Made by a program: the position numbers and the translations under genes
Shown here: piece by piece, positions 1 through 6,553 of the stretch
How the letters are laid out: each line of letters opens with the position of its first letter
Position numbering within the stretch: the stretch's first letter is position 1
The notes under the pieces: model-generated
The model's input: the letters and a program-made list of their open reading frames with translations, nothing else
The model's database searches: none
Told to the model about the DNA's origin: nothing
Assembly: GCA_030696545.1 (NCBI GenBank)
Contig: JAUYSA010000401.1
Span: forward strand, 1 to 13,512
Reading direction: 5' to 3'
Source of the DNA: Hyphomonadaceae bacterium
GTDB taxonomy: Bacteria > Pseudomonadota > Alphaproteobacteria > Caulobacterales > Hyphomonadaceae
Length of the DNA: 13,512 bases

Positions 1-162
1 GGCGACGCCTACTGGCGCGTCGGGCGTGAAGCAGAAGCACGCTATCAGTGGACAGCCGCGCTGCGCCTCGCGCCGGGGCCGGAGCGCGAACAATCCCTGC
101 GCGGCAAGCTGGAGAAGGGCTTGCCAGCGAAGCCATCTGCGAGTCTAGCTTCGCGCCCATGA
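1..162 (+). CDS. TPR-repeat protein, C-terminal end (partial)
   Basis: The first 53 codons are open in frame 1 and end at TGA 160-162. They encode one recognisable tetratricopeptide repeat, beginning GDAYWRVGREAEARYQW and continuing to an ALRLAPG segment. The helix-turn-helix spacing and the small and aromatic residues fit the TPR consensus. A charged tail of about 25 residues follows. TPR proteins are scaffolds for protein-protein contacts; the partner cannot be told from this fragment. The stop overlaps the ispE start as ATGA, so the two genes are probably translationally coupled. A TPR gene just upstream of ispE is, from memory, a common arrangement in alphaproteobacteria. The gene begins before the window. 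Confidence 0.75.
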   Translation, partial: GDAYWRVGREAEARYQWTAALRLAPGPEREQSLRGKLEKGLPAKPSASLASRP

Positions 163-1076
163 GCCTATCGCCAAATCGCGCGAACTTCACCACGGCCTGG
201 GCGCCGGCAAAGGTGAATCTCTACCTGCATGTGGGCCCGCCCGGTCCCGGCGGGTTGCATCCGCTCGACAGTCTCGTGATGTTCGCCGATACGCGCGCTG
301 CCGATCGCATCTCCGCGAGGCCCGCGCCGCAACTGACGCTGGGCGTCGAAGGTCCGGGCGCCAAGCAGCTCAAGAATGCACCCAACAATCTGACGCTCGC
401 CGCCGCAATGGCCCTGCGCGAAGCGTGCGAGCGGGGAGGGCTGGGTGCAGCCCTGGTGCTGCACAAGGAGCTGCCGATCGCGGGCGGGGTTGGCGGCGGG
501 TCTTCTGATGCGGCTGCGACGCTGCATGTCCTCAACGAGATGTGGGGCATCGAATTCGGCGAGGCCGCGCTGGAGCGAATTGCGATCCAGCTGGGGTCCG
601 ACGTTCCAGCCTGTGTGCGGCTTCGCCCGCTGGTGATGCGTGGTACTGGCGAACGCCTGATTGATGTCGCCGTGCCTGACATGCCAGCGGTTCTGGTCAA
701 TCCAGGCATCACGCTGGAAACCCGCCGCGTGTTCGACAGGTTCGACCAGCTGGGCGCCAATCGCAGCTTCCGCGAGATCGATCCGCCCTGGGGCGGCGAC
801 CTCGAATCATTCGCAGCCTCGCTGGCAAATTATCGCAACGACCTGCAAGCCGCCGCTGTGGCTCTCTGCCCGGAAATCGAGCGGGCGCTGGCGATCATCC
901 GGGCTGAACCCGGTTGCCTGCTCGCCCGCATGTCCGGTAGCGGCCCAACCTGTTTTGGCATATTCACAGATGACGTCGCAGCAGAAGCCGCCGCGCGCCG
1001 CATTGCCGAGAAGAAGCGCAAATACTGGGTGCGCTCGACGCTGTTCCGCGGGATGCCAGACGTTCCGAACGACTAG
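159..1076 (+). CDS. ispE: 4-diphosphocytidyl-2-C-methyl-D-erythritol kinase IspE
   Basis: A cytoplasmic GHMP-family kinase that phosphorylates 4-diphosphocytidyl-2-C-methylerythritol with ATP, the fourth step of the MEP route to IPP and DMAPP. The 305-residue product has the expected family landmarks: PAKVNLYLHV near residues 16-25 (substrate-binding lysine), HPLDSLV at 34-40, the glycine-rich ATP loop AGGVGGGSSDAAATL at 108-122, SDVP with the catalytic-region aspartate at 148, and the C-terminal glycine loop MSGSGPTCFGIF near 258-269. The frame stays open back to base 48, but those extra 37 codons overlap the TPR gene and are not IspE-like. ATG 159, overlapping the upstream TGA, is therefore preferred. 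No strong Shine-Dalgarno is seen, which fits translational coupling. Confidence 0.95.
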   Translation: MSLSPNRANFTTAWAPAKVNLYLHVGPPGPGGLHPLDSLVMFADTRAADRISARPAPQLTLGVEGPGAKQLKNAPNNLTLAAAMALREACERGGLGAALVLHKELPIAGGVGGGSSDAAATLHVLNEMWGIEFGEAALERIAIQLGSDVPACVRLRPLVMRGTGERLIDVAVPDMPAVLVNPGITLETRRVFDRFDQLGANRSFREIDPPWGGDLESFAASLANYRNDLQAAAVALCPEIERALAIIRAEPGCLLARMSGSGPTCFGIFTDDVAAEAAARRIAEKKRKYWVRSTLFRGMPDVPND

Positions 1077-1116
1077 ACTGTTGGCCGCGGCGGCCGATCT
1101 GCGCTAGCCAGTCGCC

Positions 1117-2163
1117 ATGGGCGAAACCATCCGCATCCTGCTGGCTTTCGTGTTGGCCGCCGCTCCCTCGGCGCTGCTGTGTCGCGTGATGATGTCGGTG
1201 CGGATCATGGATGCGCCCACCGAGGCTCGTAAGATCCAGCGCCGCGCCGTACCGACATCCGGCGGCGTCGCCGTTACGATCTCCGCTTTCCTTGCGACCG
1301 TTGCCGTCACCGAATTCACCGAGTGGAATCTCGACAGCGTCATCCTTGTGACAGGCGCGGGCGCTCTATGCGCCATGCTCCTCGGGCTGGCTGACGACAT
1401 CCTTCATATCCGGGCAACCTTCCGGCTGCTGCTGGTGATGGCGATAACCGTCGCCATGGCGGTGTTCGGCGCCCGCGCCGAAGCGCTCGGGCTCTGGCCC
1501 GGTATGGTGATCCAGCTGCCTTACGTGCTTGCCATAGCAGGCTCGGTATTCTGGCTCGTGGTCGTCATCAATGCTGTCAACTTCATGGATGGCGCCAACG
1601 GCCTTGCCATGGGCATGGCCCTGATCGCGGCGCTCGGGCTCAGCCTGTGCGCGGCCTTCACCGGCGCCTGGACACTCGCGCTGCTTTCTATGGCCGTGGC
1701 TGGTGGGCTCGCGGGCTTTCTGGTGTGGAACATCCCCGGCAAGCTGTTCGTCGGCGATGCAGGTGCATACTTTGCCGGCGCAATCCTCGGCGGCCTCAGC
1801 CTCGAATTTGTCCGCGCCCGGCCAGACCTGTTGTTTGTTCCGCCAATGCTGCTGCTGCCCTTCCTGTCAGACGTGCTGATGACGCTCGGCTGGCGCTCGA
1901 TGCACGGAAAGAAGCTGTTCGCTGCCCATCGCGACCACACCTACCAGATCGCGATGAAGGCCGGGCTGCATCACTGGCAGGTGTCGCTCGTCCACGCCTT
2001 CTGGGCGGTCAACGCAGCAGTGGTGGCGGTCGCTTCAACCATCCTCGGCGGCCAGATGCCCGCGATAGCCTTCGTCGCCCTGCTGCTGGTGTCGATCTGG
2101 ATTCACTGGCGGGTCCGTCGCTCAGGCGTCGCAGCGGGACTCGTAGGCGCGGATATCGCCTGA
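1117..2163 (+). CDS. WecA/TagO-like undecaprenyl-phosphate sugar-1-phosphate transferase (MraY family)
   Basis: A polytopic inner-membrane enzyme of the polyprenyl-phosphate N-acetylhexosamine-1-phosphate transferase family. Members move a sugar-1-phosphate from a UDP-sugar to undecaprenyl phosphate, starting O-antigen, capsule or other glycan synthesis. The 348-residue protein shows the family motifs in order: DAPTEARKIQRRAVPTSGG at 32-50, GLADD with the metal-binding Asp pair at 93-94, NFMDGANGLA near 155-164, FVGDAG at 211-216 and the cytoplasmic HRDH at 271-274. About ten hydrophobic segments lie between them. It is closer to WecA/TagO than to MraY because of its HRxH loop and length. The sugar cannot be read from the sequence. 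It starts 40 bases after ispE on the same strand and is probably co-transcribed. Confidence 0.85.
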   Translation: MGETIRILLAFVLAAAPSALLCRVMMSVRIMDAPTEARKIQRRAVPTSGGVAVTISAFLATVAVTEFTEWNLDSVILVTGAGALCAMLLGLADDILHIRATFRLLLVMAITVAMAVFGARAEALGLWPGMVIQLPYVLAIAGSVFWLVVVINAVNFMDGANGLAMGMALIAALGLSLCAAFTGAWTLALLSMAVAGGLAGFLVWNIPGKLFVGDAGAYFAGAILGGLSLEFVRARPDLLFVPPMLLLPFLSDVLMTLGWRSMHGKKLFAAHRDHTYQIAMKAGLHHWQVSLVHAFWAVNAAVVAVASTILGGQMPAIAFVALLLVSIWIHWRVRRSGVAAGLVGADIA

Positions 2164-2164
2164 G

Positions 2165-3193
2165 CTAGAAAGCCCGGTCCACGCAGTGGTTGGCGAGTTC
2201 AGCCAGCTCGTCATGGAACGCGCCACGCGATGCTCGCGCCAGCGCTGCCTGCGCCGCCGCCGATTCCACCCGCGCCGTTTCCAGCGTGCGCTCGGCAGCG
2301 CCTGACGAGCGGATGAGGTGGATCGCATGAGCGAGATCGCTCTCGGTCTGCTCGCGTTCGCCCATCACACGGTCCCAGAATTTCCGGTCCGCCGTATCGG
2401 CTGCTTCGCGCGCATAGAGCACGGGCAGGGTAAGCTTGCCTTCCCGGAAGTCGTCGCCCACAGCCTTGCCGATCACCGAGGTTAGGCCGCCATAATCGAG
2501 CAAGTCGTCGACGATCTGGAACGCGCGGCCCAGCCTGCGCCCGTATTCACCCATCGCATCGGCCACAGCATCATCATTCGTCGCCGTATAGGCTCCGGCG
2601 CGAGAGGCCGCTTCGAACAGCGCAGCCGTCTTGGCTTCGACGATGGCCATGTATTCGTTGAACGACAGGTCGACCTTGCCCAGCGCCGCGAGCTGGCGAA
2701 CTTCGCCCTCGGCGATCACGCACGAGGCCCGCGAGAGAATGTCGAGAATGCGCAGGTCCCGCGTCTCGGTCATCAGCATGAACGAACGCGCGAACAGGAA
2801 ATCGCCGACCAGGATGGAGGCCGAAGCCCCCCACACATTCTTGGCCGCCGCCTTGCCCCGGCGCAGGTCGCTGTCATCGACCACGTCATCATGGAGCAGC
2901 GTGGCCGTGTGGATGAACTCTACCGCCGCCGCCAGCTTGCAAACGGCTTCCCCGCCACGCCCGCCCACCACCCGGGCGGAAGCCAGCGTCAGGACAGGCC
3001 GCAAACGCTTGCCGCCAGCCGCGATCAGATAGCCCGAAAGGTCAGGAATCGTCGTCACGGGGCTCGCGGCCCGCTCGGCTAGCAGTCGCTCAACATCGGC
3101 CAGCTCCGGCCGCAACAACGCCATGAGGCGGTCGATCGGCGTTGCAGGCGGCGACGCTTGCGTCTGGATTTCGGCGTATCCGGCCAATTCCAT
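2165..3193 (-). CDS. ispB: Long-chain (octaprenyl/decaprenyl-type) polyprenyl diphosphate synthase
   Basis: A trans-isoprenyl diphosphate synthase that extends farnesyl diphosphate with IPP to make the ubiquinone side chain. From ATG 3193 the product is 342 residues with all family motifs: GGKRLRP at 60-66 (IPP binding), the first aspartate-rich motif DDVVD at 102-106, GEVRQL at 163-168, and the second motif DDLLD at 229-233 within QIVDDLLDYG. The residue five places before the first Asp motif is Ala97; a small residue there fits long-chain products. The exact chain length is not readable. A TTG at 3211 would add six residues, but ATG 3193 has GGAAAG about ten bases upstream and is preferred. 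It converges on the transferase gene with one base between stops and diverges from the DUF2007 gene. Confidence 0.92.
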   Translation of the reverse strand: MELAGYAEIQTQASPPATPIDRLMALLRPELADVERLLAERAASPVTTIPDLSGYLIAAGGKRLRPVLTLASARVVGGRGGEAVCKLAAAVEFIHTATLLHDDVVDDSDLRRGKAAAKNVWGASASILVGDFLFARSFMLMTETRDLRILDILSRASCVIAEGEVRQLAALGKVDLSFNEYMAIVEAKTAALFEAASRAGAYTATNDDAVADAMGEYGRRLGRAFQIVDDLLDYGGLTSVIGKAVGDDFREGKLTLPVLYAREAADTADRKFWDRVMGEREQTESDLAHAIHLIRSSGAAERTLETARVESAAAQAALARASRGAFHDELAELANHCVDRAF

Positions 3194-3232
3194 CCCCTTA
3201 GCGCTTTCCAACCCGCTTCACGGGGCGCAGCT

Positions 3233-3267
3233 ATTATACGATATTCGCCGAGTGAGAAGCTGGTCAA
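3233..3267 (-). promoter_or_regulatory. Possible promoter of the polyprenyl synthase gene
   Basis: On the minus strand a perfect TATAAT (bases 3233-3238) lies about 40 bases upstream of ATG 3193. A TTGACC (3262-3267) is present, but 23 bases away, which is too far for a standard -35; at 17 bases the hexamer is the weak AGCTTC. The -10 is convincing as a sequence, while the -35 is not. No start-site data can be inferred. Confidence 0.4.
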
Positions 3268-3316
3268 GAAATAGGAACCACGGAGCTGGTCAGCGGCGTG
3301 GCAAGTTGTCGCGAAA

Positions 3317-3577
3317 ATGATCGAAGTTCTTAGAACCAATAACCCCATCCGGCTCGACTACGCCATGGTCCTGTTGAAGCAGGCTGGCTGCCACCCCTTT
3401 GTGGCTGACCGTTTCATGGCCGCCGCAGAGGGAAGCATCCTCGCGGTCGAGCGCCGGATACTGGTTCCCGACGAGTATGCCGCCACGGCAAAGGACGTTC
3501 TGCAACAGCTCGACAAGCCCCATCAGGGCCTCGTGGACAGCGATCCCGAATGGGAGCCAGACGGTGAAGGCCCGTGA
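3317..3577 (+). CDS. DUF2007-domain small protein
   Basis: An 86-residue cytoplasmic protein almost wholly made of a DUF2007 domain (Pfam name: putative signal-transducing protein). Seen in the sequence are an N-terminal strand EVLRTNNPI, a helix around LDYAMVLLKQAGCHPFVAD, the conserved EGS (residues 38-40), and RRILVPDEYAATAKDVL, the usual layout. The acidic tail ends in GEGP. The molecular role of the family is unknown. Its stop overlaps the GTG start of the methyltransferase (GTGA), so the two are an operon. A DUF2007 gene divergent from a polyprenyl synthase and upstream of a TrmN6-like gene is a conserved alphaproteobacterial arrangement, recalled from general knowledge. Upstream, the ribosome site is weak. 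Confidence 0.85.
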   Translation: MIEVLRTNNPIRLDYAMVLLKQAGCHPFVADRFMAAAEGSILAVERRILVPDEYAATAKDVLQQLDKPHQGLVDSDPEWEPDGEGP

Positions 3578-4314
3578 AGGACAGCCTTGTCACGTATGAT
3601 CGCTTTCTCGGGGGCGCCGTAACCGTGGTCCAGCCCGCGCGGGGGTATCGTGCTGGAATGGACGCCGTTCTGCTGGCCGCCTCGCTTTCAGCCAAACTGG
3701 GTGAATCGCTGGCTGAAGCGGGCAGTGGGGCTGGCGCGGCCCTCCTGTGCGCCGTCCACCGGCTGCCTACCTGCCATTTCACCGGGTTCGAGCGCGACAC
3801 CGCTTCAATCACCCTGGCCGGGCAGGGAATAGCCACGAACGCCTTCGCCGCCCGCGCCGACATCCGCACCCATGATATCGCCGAGCGCCCCTCCGCGCTC
3901 GAGAATGTCTATGACCAGTCGTTCTCGAACCCTCCCTTCTTCGACCCTACCGCCGTTCGGGCGCCTGCGCCGGGCAAGCAGGCGGCCTATCTGGCCGACA
4001 CGCCGCTCAAGGCGTGGATCCTCTTCCTCCACCACATCACCAAACCCGGCGGCCGGATCACGCTGATCCACCGCGCCGCCGCGCTGGCCGACCTGCTCGA
4101 GCTGCTGAATCCCCGCACGGGCGAAATCGAAGTGTTGCCCATCCGTCCCACGCCGGGGGCAGAGGCTGGCCGCGTCCTGATACGTGCGCGTAAGGGGCTG
4201 CGCCGGGGCCCCGTGACCCTATATGAGGGAATAGCGCTGCACGATGTCGCCGGCGGCCCGTACTCGACAAGGGCCTCGGCGTGCTTCGAGGGCGGCGCGC
4301 TGGAATGGAGATAG
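3574..4314 (+). CDS. TrmN6-like SAM-dependent methyltransferase (tRNA1Val adenine-37 N6 type)
   Basis: A class I, SAM-dependent N6-adenine methyltransferase of the TrmN6/YfiC type; E. coli YfiC methylates A37 of tRNA-Val. The 246-residue product starts with DRFLGG and QPARGYRAGMDAVLLAA, which is diagnostic of the alphaproteobacterial family. SAM motif I follows as EAGSGAGA at 48-55, an acidic residue at the end of strand 2 in GFERD (71-75), and the catalytic NPPF at 119-122. Motif I has Glu where Asp is usual, which should be tolerated. The GTG start at 3574 overlaps the DUF2007 stop. It is chosen because the family N-terminus begins there; the next Met (residue 29) would cut into the conserved block. 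RNA substrate specificity is inference. Confidence 0.85.
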   Translation: MKDSLVTYDRFLGGAVTVVQPARGYRAGMDAVLLAASLSAKLGESLAEAGSGAGAALLCAVHRLPTCHFTGFERDTASITLAGQGIATNAFAARADIRTHDIAERPSALENVYDQSFSNPPFFDPTAVRAPAPGKQAAYLADTPLKAWILFLHHITKPGGRITLIHRAAALADLLELLNPRTGEIEVLPIRPTPGAEAGRVLIRARKGLRRGPVTLYEGIALHDVAGGPYSTRASACFEGGALEWR

Positions 4315-4320
4315 ACCGCC

Positions 4321-4527
4321 ATGGGCGGCGTTATCCTGCTCTTCTTGCTGGCGATCCTGATCGTGGTGCTCGTGACGCCCGCGATCCGCACGCGCTTTGG
4401 CCGAACGCTGCCGCCCACGCCACCTTCCGATGGTGGGGAGGAGCCTCCGCACGAAGTCATTGTCCCGCGGCTCGATGATCACCGTGCCCGCAAGAGCACA
4501 CCGCGCGACGAACCGCGCGATAGCTGA
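4321..4527 (+). CDS. Small single-span membrane protein, function unknown
   Basis: A 68-residue protein not recognised as a named family. Residues 2-22 (GGVILLFLLAILIVVLVTPA) form one strong hydrophobic segment, followed by a positive patch RTRFGR, a Pro-rich stretch and a hydrophilic tail of about 40 residues with mixed charge. The layout suggests an inner-membrane anchor with a cytoplasmic tail, since the positive residues follow the span. ATG 4321 lies six bases after the methyltransferase stop, with GGAG some ten bases upstream, so it is probably the last gene of the DUF2007-methyltransferase operon. The coding case rests on spacing, the ribosome site and the clean membrane segment. Confidence 0.65.
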   Translation: MGGVILLFLLAILIVVLVTPAIRTRFGRTLPPTPPSDGGEEPPHEVIVPRLDDHRARKSTPRDEPRDS

Positions 4528-4642
4528 GCGCGTGTCCGGCCCCGGCCATACTTCGCCAAATCACTGACGCATTCAGGCGCGAGCCTCGGTTCATGGCGAC
4601 GCCGTCCTGCGACAAAGTGACGGCTGATCCTGCGCCCGGGCC

Positions 4643-4674
4643 CCCGCGCGCTTAAGTGGTTGGCAACGCGCGGG
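4643..4674 (+). repeat. Inverted repeat upstream of the 29-residue ORF
   Basis: CCCGCGCG (4643-4650) and CGCGCGGG (4667-4674) are perfect complements separated by 16 bases. The right arm ends three bases before the GAGG ribosome site of the micro-ORF starting at 4690. It may be an RNA hairpin affecting that gene's translation or the end of the transcript upstream. There is no T-run, so it does not look like a simple terminator. Confidence 0.4.
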
Positions 4675-4689
4675 ACCGAGGTTCACGAT

Positions 4690-4779
4690 ATGCAGTTTCT
4701 TGTTCAGACCATCTCGCTGATCCTGGCGTTCGGCATCCTCGCCTTGCTGGCCGTTCGTCCGAACGGCAGCCGCCGCTAG
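4690..4779 (+). CDS. 29-residue putative membrane micro-protein
   Basis: ATG 4690 to TAG 4777-4779 encodes 29 residues. It has a short polar start (MQFLVQTIS), a hydrophobic segment LILAFGILALLAV spanning about residues 10-22, and a basic end RPNGSRR. GAGG sits eight to nine bases upstream at ideal spacing. The pattern of one span plus a positive end is typical of genuine small membrane proteins. No family is recognised; the length resembles KdpF but the sequence does not, and no kdp genes are nearby. It stands alone between the methyltransferase operon and the convergent receptor gene, six bases from the latter's stop. Confidence 0.45.
   Translation: MQFLVQTISLILAFGILALLAVRPNGSRR
4750..4767. 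repeat. Near-perfect palindrome at the convergent gene end
   Basis: GCCGTTCG and CGAACGGC (4750-4757 and 4760-4767) are perfect complements with two bases between. The palindrome lies inside the last codons of the 29-residue ORF and about 20 bases beyond the receptor stop on the other strand. It could fold as a hairpin in either transcript. A T-run is missing on both sides, so factor-independent termination is not supported. Confidence 0.35.
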
Positions 4780-4785
4780 AGTCGC

Positions 4786-6318
4786 CTACTTCACCAGCAT
4801 TTGCATGTTGCCGCGCACCAACTCGGTCGAGTTCGCAGCTGACGACATGGCGCCCGCCATCTCGCCAATGCCTTTGTCGATCGCGTTCACCGAGCCCGAA
4901 GCCATCTGCATCGTCGCCGAAATTTCCGACGTCGCCGAAGACTGCTGCTGAACCGCAGCCGCGACTTCAGAAATGCTGTTCGAAATCGTGGTCACAGATC
5001 CCTGGATGGCCTTGAGCGACGTGACGACTTCCGCCGAAACCGACTGAACGCCATGGATTTCGCTGGAGATCGTCTTGGTCGCGGCCGAAACCTGCGCGGC
5101 CAGCTGTTTCACTTCCGCCGCAACCACTGCAAATCCGCGCCCGGCTTCGCCCGCACGCGCGGACTCAATCGTCGCGTTGAGCGCCAGCAGGTTGATCTGT
5201 GAAGCAATGTCGTCGATCAGCTCGACGATGCCGGTCATCTGCTCGGCCGTCTTGGTGAGGGCAGCAGTCGAAGCGTCCGCCGATTGCGTCAAACGATGCG
5301 CCTCTTCCGTGGATTTCTTGGAAGCCGCAACGCTTGACGAGATTTCGTTGATCGATGCCGTCAGTTCTTCCGCTGCCGCAGCAACGCTCTGGATCGTCTC
5401 GGACGTCTGCGAGGCAGCGCCGGCCACTTCGCTCGCCTGACGTGAGACGTTCGAGATGTTATCGGCGATGCCGGAAAGATCGCGCTCGATCTCGCCTGAA
5501 AGTTTGTCATTACGCAGCCGCTTCTCGACCATCGCTGTGATATCGGTTGCGTACTTCACCACTTTAACGGCAGCGCCATCGGCGTTCTTGATCGGGTTGT
5601 AACTCGCCTGGATCCAGATCACCCGGCCGCCTGCGCCAACACGCCTGTATTCCGCCGCCTGGAACTCCCCGCGGCGCAGGCCTTCCCAGAACTGCTGGTA
5701 TTCCATGCTGGAGCCATAGGCCGGCTCGACAAACATGCGGTGATGGCGGCCCTTGATGTCGGACAGGGCGTACCCAACCGCATTGCAGAAGTTCGGGTTC
5801 GCCGTGATGATCGTGCCGTCGAGGTTGAACTCGATCACTGCCTGGCTGCGATTGATGGCTTCAAGCTGGCCGGTCGCATCCATCATGCGGTTTTTCTGGT
5901 CGGTGATGTCGGTTGCGAACTTCACGACGCTGGCAACCTTGCCCGAGGCGTCCATGATCGGGTTGTAGCTCGCCTGAAGCCAGATCTCGCGATTGCCCTT
6001 GGCGAAGCGCTTGAACTCGCCGGTGATGAATTCCCCGCGGCGCAGGCTTTCCCAGAAGCGGCGATAGTCATCGCTGGCCGCATACACAGGCTCGGCGAAC
6101 ATGCGGTGATGGCGCCCTTGTATCTCATCGATGCTGTAGCCCATCGCCGAGGAAAAATTGGCGTTGGCAGAGACGATCGTGCCGTCCAGGTTGAACTCGA
6201 TCACCGCCATGACGCGATCGACCGCATTCATTATGCCGGTGAGGTCGCGGGCGGGCGGAGCCGGAAGCGCCGGCGGGGCAACAGTGTGAACGGGGCGGGG
6301 CCTGAAAGCTGCGAGCAT
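4786..6318 (-). CDS. Soluble methyl-accepting chemotaxis-type receptor with two PAS domains
   Basis: A 510-residue signal transducer with no signal peptide or membrane span, so it is predicted to be cytoplasmic. Residues 38-139 and 160-261 are two PAS domains of the same type, each with EFNLDGTI, GRHHRMF, FWE-LRRGEF, QASYNPI and a closing ATDIT. They arose by internal duplication. Residues 285-505 form the MCP signalling coiled coil, with the highly conserved hairpin tip around LLALNATIESARAGEAGRG (377-395) that contacts CheA/CheW. The layout matches P. aeruginosa BdlA and other PAS-PAS-MCP energy or redox sensors. No cofactor-binding residue was identified. The C-terminus ends in MLVK with no CheR-tethering pentapeptide. 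ATG 6318 has AAGGA nine bases upstream. No che genes lie in the window. Confidence 0.92.
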   Translation of the reverse strand: MLAAFRPRPVHTVAPPALPAPPARDLTGIMNAVDRVMAVIEFNLDGTIVSANANFSSAMGYSIDEIQGRHHRMFAEPVYAASDDYRRFWESLRRGEFITGEFKRFAKGNREIWLQASYNPIMDASGKVASVVKFATDITDQKNRMMDATGQLEAINRSQAVIEFNLDGTIITANPNFCNAVGYALSDIKGRHHRMFVEPAYGSSMEYQQFWEGLRRGEFQAAEYRRVGAGGRVIWIQASYNPIKNADGAAVKVVKYATDITAMVEKRLRNDKLSGEIERDLSGIADNISNVSRQASEVAGAASQTSETIQSVAAAAEELTASINEISSSVAASKKSTEEAHRLTQSADASTAALTKTAEQMTGIVELIDDIASQINLLALNATIESARAGEAGRGFAVVAAEVKQLAAQVSAATKTISSEIHGVQSVSAEVVTSLKAIQGSVTTISNSISEVAAAVQQQSSATSEISATMQMASGSVNAIDKGIGEMAGAMSSAANSTELVRGNMQMLVK

Positions 6319-6336
6319 GAAATGGCATCCTTGGTA

Positions 6337-6351
6337 TATGCTAGTAGCATA
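6337..6351. promoter_or_regulatory. Operator-like palindrome upstream of the PAS receptor gene
   Basis: TATGCTA and TAGCATA are perfect 7-base complements around a single G, centred about 25 bases upstream of the receptor ATG (6318) on the minus strand. The position, close to where RNA polymerase or the leader would be, suits a repressor site. A TATGCT inside it could serve as a weak -10, but no matching -35 is seen. No regulator is identified. Confidence 0.35.
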
Positions 6352-6400
6352 ATTGCCGCAGACCCATTAACCGAGCGTTGATTGCTGCGTGCCGAGCGGG

Positions 6401-6505
6401 GTCATTCTCGGGCTTGTCCCGAGAATCTTGGTTCTGAGGTCAAGGAAATTGCTGCTGTTCCGCCGCCGATCCAGCCGGGATCCTCGGGACAAGCCCGAGG
6501 ATGAC
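6401..6505. repeat. Inverted pair of REP-like palindromes
   Basis: Copy one has arms ATTCTCGGG (6404-6412) and CCCGAGAAT (6418-6426) around CTTGT. Copy two has arms ATCCTCGGG (6480-6488) and CCCGAGGAT (6494-6502) around ACAAG. Copy two is the reverse complement of copy one with only two differences over 27 bases, including the outer GTC/GAC. The pair is 53 bases apart and lies between divergent genes (the PAS receptor and glyQ). Palindromes of this sequence type are widespread between genes in alphaproteobacteria; that is from memory. This is an extragenic repeat, not a gene. Confidence 0.75.
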
Positions 6506-6553
6506 ACCTCCGGTGGCTAGGCTTATGAGGGGCCGCGCAAGTCAGGATATGTC

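Noticed and set aside
48..158. Longer IspE start at base 48
   Set aside because: The extra codons overlap the TPR gene read in frame 1 and do not resemble an IspE N-terminus; ATG 159 overlaps the upstream stop and starts just before the conserved PAKVNL region.
3274..3300. EcfG-type stress promoter (GGAAC then CGTT) upstream of the DUF2007 gene
   Set aside because: GGAAC is present, but the second element reads CGTG at 18 bases, off in both sequence and spacing.
3574..4314. DNA adenine methyltransferase of a restriction or phage-defence system
   Set aside because: The NPPF motif alone is ambiguous, but the DRFLGG and GYRAGMDAVLLAA start and the DUF2007 neighbour point to the housekeeping TrmN6 family; no restriction gene is nearby.
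4585..4653. 20-codon ORF beginning ATGGCGACG within the gap before the micro-protein
   Set aside because: It has no ribosome site, no hydrophobic or structured pattern and a Pro-rich composition expected of random GC-rich sequence.
5740..6381. 213-residue open frame antisense to the PAS receptor
   Set aside because: It mirrors the two PAS domains, including the internal repeat; no ribosome site and no domain.
6401..6505. CRISPR-like array from the repeated palindromes
   Set aside because: There are only two copies, in opposite orientation, each palindromic, with no regular spacers or cas genes.
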